Assembly: GCF_001949145.1 (NCBI RefSeq)
Contig: NW_019091418.1
Location: forward strand, 823,369-845,189
Length of the DNA: 21,821 nucleotides
Direction of reading: 5' to 3'
Origin: Acanthaster planci
Taxonomy: Eukaryota > Echinodermata > Asteroidea > Valvatida > Acanthasteridae
A program made the position numbers and the translations under genes. Shown here one piece after another: positions 1-12,100 of the stretch. Below the pieces are notes generated by a model, which had not been told where the DNA came from, did not search any database, and was given only the letters and a program-made list of their open reading frames with translations. Positions within the stretch are counted from its first letter, which is position 1. Every line of letters begins with the position of its first letter.

Positions 1-102
1 ACTGGGTAACTTACGGTTATCCGATATGACCAGCTTCCATGCCCCCTTCCTTCCCCACTGGGTAACTTACGGTTATCCGATATCACTAGCTTCCATTCCC
101 CC
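1..102. repeat. Tandem duplication of exon 12 end plus splice donor, period 56
   Basis: The stretch beginning ACTGGGTAACTTACGGTTAT occurs at 1 and again at 57. Over the 46 bases that align without gaps (1-46 and 57-102) the copies differ at three places. On the minus strand each copy encodes WKLVISDN followed by C|GTAAGT. Two differences are in third codon positions and silent (CTA/CTG, GTG/GTC); the third changes the residue before W (Glu/Ala). The outer copy thus carries a second, identical donor 56 bases downstream of the one used in the model. Confidence 0.9.
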
Positions 103-165
103 ACAGGATTCTCCCCCCAGCACCTGACGGTGGAAAACGTCCAGCTCTTCAGGCCTTCTGGTGAT
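71..165 (-). CDS. PCSK7: PCSK7-like coding exon 12: P domain (last exon visible)
   Basis: This exon completes E584 and encodes residues 585-615: [20 protein letters not shown] then [11 protein letters not shown], plus one base. [11 protein letters not shown] is a near-exact PC7 P-domain block, usually written as a W-T-F-x-T-x-x-x-W-G-E motif across convertases. The acceptor is GCTTCCCACGCAG (AG 167-166) and the donor is AACC|GTAAGT (GT 70-69), phase 1. About twenty more P-domain residues would be expected in the next exon, off the left edge. The 3' end of this exon and its donor are duplicated at 1-56 (see that repeat). Confidence 0.92.
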
Positions 166-3100
166 CTGCGTGGGAAGCAATTAATGAGGATTTCCAATTC
201 ACAAAACACAAACAACTTTGCTGAGTGGGAAAGGGTTTCTACAGATTTTTCCAACAGTGGTAATGGATTTCCCAGAGTAAGTGGGAAAAATCTTCAGAGA
301 TTATAACAAAGTGGGAAAAGGTTTTAATAGACTTTAACCAAAAAAAAGAAAGATTTTCACACATTCTCAAACAGTCCAGAACACATTTTCACAGATTTTC
401 CTGCCAGTGGAAAAATATTTTCACTCCTTTTCAAACAAGCGGGAAATTATTGTCAAACCTTCTGAAAATGTGAGCATGGATGCGAGATCAACTTTTCTTC
501 ACCCAATTCCCCATCCCAATACGGGCGATTCACAATAGAGTGCCACCAAGAGTTTGCAACACGCTGGCCAATCATAACGCGCGAAATTTGTCGACCATTT
601 CCAAACGTGCATTGGGTCGACAAATTTTGCGCATTGTGAGGGGCCAACGCGTTGCAAACTCTTGGTGGCGCTCTATTGTGAAACGGCCGTATTCGCAGTG
701 TGAACATTCCAGTACCATGTACTGTACATGTTACTTACTCGTCCTTCTTCCTTCGAGCGCCGATGACAGACTCCGTTCCGCTTGGGCAGAGGAGGTGGAC
801 CTCCAGCATCCCTCGTTTGGAATGGGTCAGCGACACCGTCACCAGGACATGCTCCAGGCTCCTGAGTTCATTCCTCTCAGCTGAGGCGTTGGAAACTGGC
901 GTGAAACGGAGAAATTGACCAACGGGAGAAATTCTCAGCGAGATTAGATAAATGAAACCCCATCAGACAATGCTCAAGAAGGGTACTGAGTACGCCCATA
1001 CAGGGCTGGATAACGCTGTTGGTAAAGCACTGCTGTGGCATTCCACAGGGAGATGGTTCCAATACCACTTCTGCCGAAAAATGACTCATGAAATTTGAAT
1101 GAAAAGTTTGTTTAACCATGTGACGCCCACAACGTGGCTGTTTATAGCGTGAGTTTGATGCACCTAGCAGTATGTGACCACCGATTAACACCGAATGAAA
1201 TTGAATTGTATCATACAACTGCCTACCATCTGGAGTCAACTTCTCACCTGTTTGGGCCACTGTCAGTGTCTTGCCGGCCAGGATGGGTTCATTCTCTGTC
1301 ATGGTGATGCCTTCGATGGAAGTCAGCCATGGTACAGTGTGCCACGCCTTGGCTGCATTCACCAGTCGCCAGGCACTCATCAGACCAAAGCCGTGCTTGT
1401 GTGAGTGGTGAAAGCCCCCGGCGTTGGTTATCCACACGGCGTTCTTCTCATCAATCTGTGGATGTCGACATGCCTAGAGTTAAACACTCCTCCCCTCAAG
1501 AAATGGCTGAGTTCGGGCGGCTTGCTCTCGTATGTTCACAAACAGCTCGATTTATTGTTCGTGGGTCATGGTTGTTCGTGCAACCGGTTATCGCTACTAG
1601 TTTGTAGCAAGCAAAATGCAACATGGCATCATCCTGGTGCATTCTTCGAGAGTAAATGTTTGCATAACTTCTATTTCTATTTCTAAAAATAAAATTCATT
1701 TCTGTCATGGAAAATTAGTAATGTTAATTTTGCAAAACTTTCCATTGTCTCCAGCACTTTCACTATTTGCTAATTTGCCTGGGAAAAGTACCCAATGCGA
1801 ATACATGTGTAGAACTATTCCACCAATGATTACGTAACCTCTCCTCCCCTAACTTTAAGGGGCCTGTTTGATTTGTGCAGATCCGAATCACTGACGTTGG
1901 CTGACACCATATCTCGTGTAATGGATAAAGCGACCCAGCGTTGGGATCACTGATCGAGACCTAAATCCGTGCCAAACAAACGTGCCCCAAACTCACCTTG
2001 ACAGCCGTGTAGATGATGATGTGCTGTATATCTCTCCAGGTCAGGCAAGGTTTAGCCTGTAACATCAGTCCTATCATGCCAGCTGCTAGTGGAGCAGCCG
2101 CCGAGGTCCCTGTGTGGCTGGTTGTACAGCCCGTCCCCTTGGCTAAGGTCCAGTCAGTTGTCACCTGGGTAAAACAGAAATCGATGAGAGAAAAAAATTA
2201 CCTAACTTATCTTTTTGGGGAGGGCATCACACTAAGTATTTGTGATCATTCCTGCTAACATGTACATCTAAAACATATTTTCAAAGTAATTTTACCGGTA
2301 CGCTATTGGGGAGACTGGTTATGGGCAAAGGTAAGCTCAACACTTTCCCATTTTCCTTGAACTGAGTTGTACCAAGGGTCCTGCAAACTCTGATTTGGAC
2401 AACAACGGAAACAAAGACCACTTTGTATGCAATGCTTCAGCAAAGATCTACTGCCGGTATCTCTCATACATGTAATCCACCTTCCACATGAAATGTAGCC
2501 CATGTGGAATCTTATCCACCAATCCAGAAGGCAGGTAGACAGGTTGCAAGACCAAACGTTTAGTTTCTTTTGCATTGTGGTGAGATGCTATGAAGTGCTA
2601 GATGTTTCCTTTATCCTTTATTACACAGGACTGCTCTCCCATTTTATTAGACTGAAACTCTTCAAGTATCAGGCTCAGTTGTAAGTTGAAATCCTCAGTT
2701 TCATCCATGTACATGTGCAAGTACTGAAGCCTGTGCCCAATGCACCTGTAATCTAGCTATTTTTTGCAGTTTATCTTTTACAGTTCACGGCTTTCAATTT
2801 CTCAGAGAGTGAAATTATTGATTGGACAACGGACAACTTTTGATTATTTAAGTAAGTCTACTAAACAGAAGTTCGTTGTTCATGCACTCCATCAAACTGC
2901 GCAATAGATAACGTCACAGAGAAGTCACGCCTCTTCATTTCCAAGCGTACAATAAGTTAGTAGTATAAATAGAATTGACAATGTACACACGACAGCCTAG
3001 ACAACTCTGCAGCTGATTCAAAGTTCCTCCTGACTTTTGTCACAGTGTTAACCTCTGTAACCTGTTCCACAACTCAGTTCACAATAGAAAAGCAAAATTA

Positions 3101-6100
3101 AACGTGGTCTGAAGAACTTTCGTAAAACAGTAACACAGACACCGCATGGATTATCACACTTTATATGTAACTGCTGTTGGAACCAAGTGACTCATTTCAA
3201 TTTCATTGATTTGTATGTATGCCGTCGGCAGATTCCAAGTCTAAACAATTTCCGGACTGAACAAAAGTTCTCCTTTGCTACACGTCTTTAGAAGGACAGG
3301 GTTCAAACAAAAAGAGATGTCAAGGTCTGCGACGCAGTTTCCCCAGAGGTGAATGAACAATGCCAGCAATGACAGGTGCATGTTGTCCTGGAATGTAATG
3401 ATGATATTGAAGCGCATGTGGTGTTTTGTACATGGAGCAAATTGCCCATAAAAATGTTGGGTTGTCTCGGCCTGCCTCTCTTAAGAAAACGCAAGTGTCA
3501 GCAAAGTATTGACTTCATTAAATCACGGGGATAGCGACTGTTGATAAACCCTGACAAATCCACGCTTCTTGGTATTACCAGAATGGACGAGAGCTGCACA
3601 GAGGTACCGGTAAATGTAAGCAGACCACACCTGAGATGGAGGTTGCTCAAGTAAACCTTTCCCCCCAAAAAACGATGTAATAGAGGGCACACATGCACCT
3701 GTCTGGAAAATCTGAATGTCATACATGTAGTTTGTGTATAGTTTCATTGAAAAAGTATTCCAACATCCAACATGTACATGGCTTGATGACAGCTTGACTT
3801 ACGATGTTCCGTCTGTTGGTGGCGCCGCTGCTGAAGGTAACGGCGAGCATGGAAGCACACTGCTCTGCATAATAAGGCATCTGGCCTGATTCATCCACAG
3901 CACCTGTTCGTATAGAGCACGACACCAGGACAGACACTTAAGGTTACAAATGATAAAAAGTGGTACCAAAATTGATGGTGAACATTTACACTGCAGTGCG
4001 TTTTTTACCCTACTGAAATTGGTGTTGATGTTGTACTGACGTCCTAGCAAGTTCATCACGGTATAGACTGTACATGGGGTCACGTGCTAACGTCATACAC
4101 GTACATGCCATCCTAAATGAACTGAAACAAAGTGACTCATGCTCTTTTGTCATTGCTCATCAATTGCTACTCGTGCCCAGTCTTGTGATTTCTCATTCAA
4201 CTTGTGACCTAACTGATAACGTACTTGCCATGGACCAGTTTACATGTCTAGCAATCCTGACTGCTAATACATACCCTGTGCATGTACGCTAACACTTAGC
4301 AGGATTATATTGTTACTCAAGGGGATGAAAGAATTTCAGGCACTGCACAGAACAGCTAATGTTCCCCACAATTCAATGCATGGTAAGCGCTATCATTCTG
4401 GCATGCACTGTACGTGTACATGTACCAGTATGCAAGTTGAGGACCTGCATGTACAATTTACTGGTATGTCTCCACACTCTCCTGTAAAGAGGCAATATTC
4501 AATAAGGTTAATGGAATGTGCATTAGCTCCACAGCAAGGATTTTCCCACCACATGACAAATTTTATCGAGGTCTGGGACAATAATGCAGGGCACCGGTAT
4601 ACGTAGCTGTGATGTGCCGTAGTTTCAGGTCACAGAGGTAATGATAAGATATTTCAACACTACAGGGGGTTTACATGGCTGCCATATTGCAGGCCAGTGC
4701 TTTTGTTCCACAAGGTATGGACAAAGATTCCCCTGTGGAACAAATGAACTGCCCTCCAAGATGGCTACCGCGCAAAACCCCTATAACTTCCCACAGGTAC
4801 AGTTACATAACATCGGAGTTATTAAGGTGTGACTAAAACAGACACTGCACATGTAAGACTGTACAAGTTTGGTTCAATGAGGTCCCTATGCATGCAAGCT
4901 GTTGAATTCCAGATGTACAGTACATGTAGCTTCATTTGTACTGCTACATACACATGTACTTGGAAGTTCATGAGTCAAAAGGATTACACCACCAGGGCTA
5001 ACTGGCTGGGGAGGGAAGGAAAAAAAACTAGCCTATGGCTGACCTATCGTTACGGTGTACATGGAGTTTGCATAGCCATCATAGTTACAGTTGTCCTCGT
5101 TGCGTCCACCGTTGCCACTAGCAACCACAAAGATGCTACCGAGGCCTCTGCGTCCAGCTGTGACACCATGCTTCAGAGCAGCCTGACACAAATCCAAATT
5201 TATACATCAGTCTCATTAAAAGTCACACTTTTCAGGTACCAGTACCAAAAAAAAGGAACTTTATCCCAAACGGGTGCGAAGCCGTTTGCTTTATATGTAT
5301 ATGTAGCCAGTTAATGTCGGGTTTTCTAACCCGAAAAAGCTGCTGAGGGCAGGTTGTTTTTCCAGCAAATTCTTCAACCTTGCAATTGCACTTCAACCCA
5401 ACCAAGCACGACACATTCTAAAAAAAGAATTCCTAAGTGAGAGTGCACATCCTCCGTGGAACAAATCAGGAAAATTATGCGTGTTTACACGTCATCCGGC
5501 CTCAAGTGGTTGAAACATCAACCTCGTCAGCAGGGAAGTTGATGTTGTGTGATACACTGCCACAATGTCATTGAATGGAGACCGTTTAACCTGTTAAATA
5601 AACCCCGAGGTTGCAAATCTGCAACCTTCCAACATTTATTGGGCCCAGCAACATTGGTTCAACTGACCTGTGCCAGAGGGTGAGGGCCGTCCACCGTCTT
5701 GCCATCATCGTCCGGACCCCAGCTAGAGAATAAAAAGAATAAACAGTCACATTTCATTAAGAAGAGGTTCTTTCATTTCTGCAGATCACCTTGTTATCAT
5801 AGGAACCATGTGCATCAGGAATGACAACGATGAAGGACCAAGGATTGGCAACTAAAAATATCATGGTTATAAGTAGAACGCTGTGTTAACAGTGCTTTTC
5901 AGAAAGAATTTGGACTGTGGCAGGGCACCCATGCAATCCTACATGTAAATCCAATGCAGAAAGCCAGAGTGAAGCCAGAGAGCTAGTTTGAATCACTAGG
6001 GCGTCAACTTCTCATCCTCCGCGTGGAGAAACAATTTGACGCCGACCTGGGCACAGACATTTTGAATCCATGCGCATGCTTGTGCAGATGCTCAATATCG

Positions 6101-9100
6101 GATAGAATGAATATCCAATTATGTACTCTCAATGCAACGTGCATAGGGCACCGATAAAATCTGATTTCCCAAACGTCACTGCAAAATAATCTACAGTGCA
6201 TACACACACACGCAATGAAATGCTCATTTACTGATCATGCGTTTAGGTTCTTTACATATCAACTTTGTTGAATCATTTTAGAGTACAGATGCGCATATGC
6301 AAATAGCCATACAAAAGCCGTACAAAATTTTAAGTTTTCCATAGGTTTGTGCACAAACCTGGATGTACATGTACACCCACACCCACATGTACATGTACCT
6401 GTAGGCATCACTTTGCACCGGTGCATGAGTCAGCAATCTAGTTTTTATATACATGTACATGTATGCATGTACGGTAGTTCTATGAGAAACACTGACGGTT
6501 GTTTCAAAAAATCAAACAGTGACTGGAGCTTCCATCCAGCATTCACTTGAAACAAAAACTCACCAATTTCTGTAATTTTTGGAAGCGCAATTTGAATCAA
6601 TTTGTGTGTGTGAGCCCGAGGTGCGGATTCCATTTAAATGTACCAGAATTCTGAACACATACATGTACATGTATGCTCGGTGCAGCACAGCTGAAAAGAT
6701 GATTAGATGATTACCGACTTGAAAAGTGGCAGTATCTCTGATCATCGAACCGACCCCCCCAAAAATCACTTCTATCCACAACTCGAGGTCAGCAGCCCTT
6801 TCAAAGTCCCCAGACTGAAAAACAAGGGCTGGGATCCATTTCGTTTTTTTCCATTGTTACTGCCAAAAATTGAAATGTTATGTTGGTTTACACCACATGT
6901 GGGTCTGAATTATGCACGTGTTAAACCTCAAACGTCATGCATTAAGAATGCCTTGCCTTCTGGCGCTCACCTGCAGCTGTAGATGTCATTAATATGCATG
7001 TTTTTGTTGAATGCAGTTGCCTCTAGACTGTCTGTCATTGGTCCATCCAAAAGCCTGATACCTGCATTCAGAAATAATGCATGAAAAAATACAATCAATT
7101 TACACTGCTCATCGCTAACGTCGAACACTAACCCTCGAAGGTGTGTGTAAAATCATACGAAATCAGAGGATTTGAGAATGTTAGGGTAAAAAAAACTGTT
7201 TACGCATGGTCTGTCAATATTTATGACACTTTGTAATTGATTTCCCTTTGCCATTAAAATTGTCAATATATGTGTACATTTTGTAGCATGTCTCAAACAA
7301 ATTCAATTGACAATTTCAAAATACATGTATACATGTACATACACTGTACATGTACAAGTGAAAATGCTGCAAAGGAGTCAAACGTCAAGCAAGTTTCATG
7401 ACTGGACTGCAATTTACAAGGTTCAACAGCAAACCTAAATACTGAGAGACGGCTAATTCCACTTGTAAATGAAAATAACATGTGCGGCACAGTACGTGTC
7501 CATGTATGTGTACATTTGTAGTCTGTACTTGTTTTGTACCACAACATGACAGCTACAACAAAGGCCTTATAGCATGGCATATCGGTACAGTTTTTTCTCT
7601 GTACATGTCCTCTTGCAAGGCAATTTTCATCCAGCCCTCCTACAAAGGAATTGTTGAAGACAAACGCAGGCAGGGCATTTCAAAACTCATGGGATTTGTG
7701 ATGAGGGTACAAGACAATGGACCTCTATACTGATGCCACACTTACATGTACATGTACATGGGCAGTTGTACATGTACAATGTACATGTTTATGACAGTAT
7801 GTATGTACATGTATGTTTTTCATTGGTACCCACCACTGTCCACTGAGTATGCATACCTGCCGGAACACACAACATACCAGTACATGTATGTATTGACAGT
7901 GTGGTATCAACAGTATCCCTGGTATATGTACATGTACTTCAACATGGGTTCTTGCTCTACGGTATATATGTTTGTACAGGTACAGTACATGTACATGGGC
8001 CTGTCATATCTAGTGCAGGTCAAATGTGCAACAGATCAAATTTCACAGAACTGAACATGACTGTTCATGTACATTGTAAGTACATGTCAATTCTATGGCT
8101 AGCCCCAGAATTTGACATTCAATTGCAGGACAAAGATACCGGTACTTCGTCAGTTGGAAACTCCACATGTACAGTACATGTCTGTGTTCATGCATGTACT
8201 GTATACAGGATCATACCCCAAAGGTAATAAACAGAAGCAAAAGTTTCACTTAATGTGAACTTACATGGCCTCTGATCAGACATGTACAACATCTTACCAA
8301 GACAGTTTTTCCCCTAGGGTCAGGAACTTCACTTCAGGAATTGTGTCTTTGTTGATTTAACACTTTGTGGTTACATCCTCAATGTATTACAATGTAACTC
8401 ATTCTGCTTTGAAAGGTCCAAACCAATACCAAGCATTAGCCACAGAAATTCAATAACAGTAAATGTATGTCCTGTATTACATCATGTACATGGCGAATAC
8501 ATTTTGAGGAAAATACTTTAAAAAGAGAGAAAAAATCTTACTTTTTATGATACAAAATTACATTCTATCTGGACAGATTTCAAGGTATTGTACATGTATA
8601 TGTAATTCAAAACTCCTGAAAGTACCGTACAGGTAGCGGATGTGTTCAGAAAAATATTAAATTCTTCCTAGAATATGGAGAGTCGTAGAGTTTTAATGAA
8701 TAAAAGTCGTGAACATGGAGAATGTGAAAGTCGGCATTCTTTGTAATGATTACCCACTGACGCAAGGTTTCTTGAAATAACTTACACATACATGTACATG
8801 TATACTGGTGCCATGCAACTGTCACAATTATACATGTACAGTATGCATTTTAATGACATGTACATGTATCTAATGACTGGGGTCCACAAAGAAGATACAT
8901 GGAGCTGCATCAGATGAAATTAAGAATTGAGCATGTACACGTACGTGCACATGTAAGCAGTCACTAAGCTTTGTAAACTTTAATTCTAACACTAGTTTCT
9001 CACAATTAGAATAATATTGATCTAGCAAATCCTCCTATCTTTTGTGCTTTGATTAACCCCTTGACGACAGGAATTTTCTTCCCGAAAGCCAACTCCAAGA

Positions 9101-12100
9101 ATTCCAGCCTCGCTTGGCCACGAAGGCAACCTGCCAAACCGCAAATTCTCGGTTTGTGGCCCTGCGTGCTGTGCACGCTTTGAATTACACGGTGAAAAGG
9201 ATGATTGTTCTGTGGCATGCGGCTCTACTCACCCTTCCACATTCCCGTTGCCTCTTTTCAAAGTGGGGACTATTGTGAAGCTGGTGATTATGATGCAAAT
9301 TCGGTCTTTTAATTTCTGGGCTACACACAAAGGCCAATTACCATATATACAAGAGCCAGGGTCTGCCTTCTTTCACCGTGTTCGCTCGAGCGTGGGCCGA
9401 GAATAATAGCTAAAAGCAGGCTGAGGATCTCAATTTTAATGGCGTGCCTAGCCGCCTCCCGGCGCAAAGGGGTTAAACACCAAGTTTTGACTGGTAGAAG
9501 CATTTGGTCTCCCTGCCCCCTACACGAACATGTATTCAGTAAATATAATCTTCACCAACTCCATGTTTTTGCACATGTATATTATTCACAAATACCCAAG
9601 AAATATTAGATTTTAAAAGTGCATGTAGGCCCTAATATTACAAGTAATGGCCAATGAATTGTTTCAAATGTTTGTAGTTGCGAACAAAATGTTGTATGTT
9701 GTAGGTGTCACAAAGCATCTTTCAAAACCCATCTCTTGTGCAAAGTTAAAGGTCGAGGGTCACCGTCATTGGTGGTTGGCACAACCCACGATGTTTGGGG
9801 TTCACTGCTTACGGGTAATTCCCCTGCCTATAAGGAATCCCTATTGCTACCGTATGTCTATGATAATAATTTCTTCAGAGGAAATTTCTTCAAAATAAAC
9901 CAACACACTGGAAGTCAAAAGAAAACTCAGTGTTGTCTAATATTATCTAATCATGTCAATGAAAACTACTTCACGTACATGTACAGGTCTACCATCTTAT
10001 CATGAGAAAAAAGCTCTCTTGCAATGTACCAATAGACATTGTACATGTGCATACGGTAATCCTGTTTAGGTCGACCTAAACAGGGGTACCATATATGAAC
10101 TACATTGTACATGTACATGTACACCTACATGCATACCTGTACATACATGTACCAGTATGTACCTGTAGGATACAGCACACACTACATGTACATGTACTGT
10201 CCATGCACCCAAACTGTAATGAGTTCCACAGCTTGGGAGGTCATATTTGTGTTGTGGACAATTTCACACCTCTATACACACTAACACTGTATAAACTCAA
10301 GCAGGTGCGGGAATCACAATATATGCATATATTAAATTAAACGGGCCGACAGGAAAACACATGCAGGAGGAATTATTCATGAAATAATAGAGGCAATGGG
10401 GAGAATGGGGAAAGGGTTGAGTAGTTGGTGTCACAATGAACAGCCTTCCAATCTGTTGCCACCTGCACACCTGAGTCAAAGGAACTCGTTCAATCAGTCT
10501 GCAGTTTTCCAAAATGTGTGCAGTGTATCAAACTTTAAAGGACATTATTGGAAGCGTACTGTAAGAACAGGTGCTCACTGCCTTGAGTGCGGTATGCCTA
10601 CGTATGTACCGGTACATGCACATTTACATGTATGTACAGTATTTGAGGTCAGAGTACCACACTGCATGCACTGTGCATAGAGGTTTTTACGTGACATCAC
10701 AGGACGGGCAAAATTTCATTTCAGGAAGCGTTACCATGTCCGTAGAGGAGTGTGCATTTTCAAATCTGGGTATTTCTATTGGTAATTTCACGTACGCAAG
10801 AATGTTACTTGAATGCAGGGGCACATGCATGCGTTTCCATGCACATCTGAGTAAATTGAATGCCGACCGTCAAAAACCACCTAACTGAAAGTCCTGTATT
10901 GCGTACAGGGGGGGTACCGGTCGTGGGAAGAAAAGGTATAAAAGTACACTATAGATTGAATCTGTGTACGGCAAAAGAACCAGACAACTGGACAGATTGT
11001 ACAATCATATCCCTCCCATGAAAATGGTCAGAGCCCCATTTTGGAGGATACAACCTTTTATGTGATTGTCATGCTAACCAAAAGACAGGTGAATACCATT
11101 CAAAATCACATGGAGTTCTGGCGGGTAACAAGATTTGTAAAGCAAGGTTTTTTCATGCTTAAGCAAATTTTGTGCCTGAGCAGCTCTATGAAATCGGCCC
11201 TGGGTGCCGGTACATGTACATATACTGTATGTTTAAATGTACATGTACACTGTACGGTAGCATGTCCAGTTTACATGATATACAAATATGTATTGGTGAG
11301 TCAGGGAAGTTTAACCAACATTTTCCTTCACTTGTTGACCTGGGGATTAAAGGAAAATCTTTTTTACACTTCAAAGGTGTCATACTTAAACAAACAAGAT
11401 CGCTCATGGTAAATTCCTTTTCCTCCAATGGGCCATAGCTCATGAAATGAACGCTTTACCGGAGGAAGAGAGACTCAACTTCGGATAACGTACAATGTAG
11501 ACGTTGCTGTGGAATTACACGTAACAAGGCATATCCTGGGGAGGGGGACAGTTACACGTACAAATGTACATGTACGCATCTCTGAATATCACGCAAACGG
11601 CAGAGTGAAGAGTAATTCCTCGGTGTCTTGCAGATGCCTTGTTTTGTTGACAGACCCATTTTTTTCAATACAGGAATTCTGGCCAAGACACAAGCTCGCC
11701 AAACAACCTGACAAATTGAGCCAATCATAAGCTGCAACTTATGTACATTTTGGTCAATGCTCAATTGTAGTGGGCTAAGGTGTAGACTTGGGTTGGGGTG
11801 GTCATCTTTTGTGAGGGGTATGACTTTCATAGAGAAAATTAACCAGAAGTCTGCATGCTTCGCACTTTGGCTAGATATGTACATGTACCTGCATTTTTAG
11901 GCAAGTTTTCTGTCCTAACTCAACGAGGCGGCTGGCAAACATACCAGACCCTTCTCAGCAAAGACCCAATGTCATGAATGTGGAATCTGGACAGGAATTT
12001 CCGAAGACTTCCAATGCAAAGTCCACCTGATTTTGCGCTACACACAATATAAAGTACATGCACTGGTATGAAGGTGTCTTTAATTAAAAAAACAGAGAGA

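Larger units (their letters stand above)
166..738 (-). other. PCSK7: Intron 11 (exon 11 to exon 12)
   Basis: This 573-base intron has GT at 738-737 and AG at 167-166. It holds the foldback element at 518-693 and, nearer the acceptor, a loose array of GTGGGAAA-like words. I see no other gene in it. Confidence 0.85.

Noticed and set aside
880-910. Continuation of the exon 10 frame past its donor, down to 877
   Set aside because: The open frame simply reads through intron 10. The GTGAGA donor at 1247-1246 and the P-domain motif in another frame at 739-895 show it is spliced.
1864-1985. Possible MITE in intron 9
   Set aside because: The inverted ends match too poorly and no target duplication is visible; it is mentioned only in the intron entry.
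4829-5314. 161-residue plus-strand frame
   Set aside because: It is the antisense of exon 7 extended into its flanks; the minus strand carries the conserved convertase sequence.
7746-8227. Plus-strand frames of about 100 residues rich in Met, Tyr, Val and His
   Set aside because: They are translations of the TACATG repeat (MYMYM, VHVHV patterns) and not real proteins.
10396-10888. Possible nested gene in intron 4 (frames of 94 and 105 residues)
   Set aside because: There is no known motif, no consistent splice partners, and they overlap each other in different frames.
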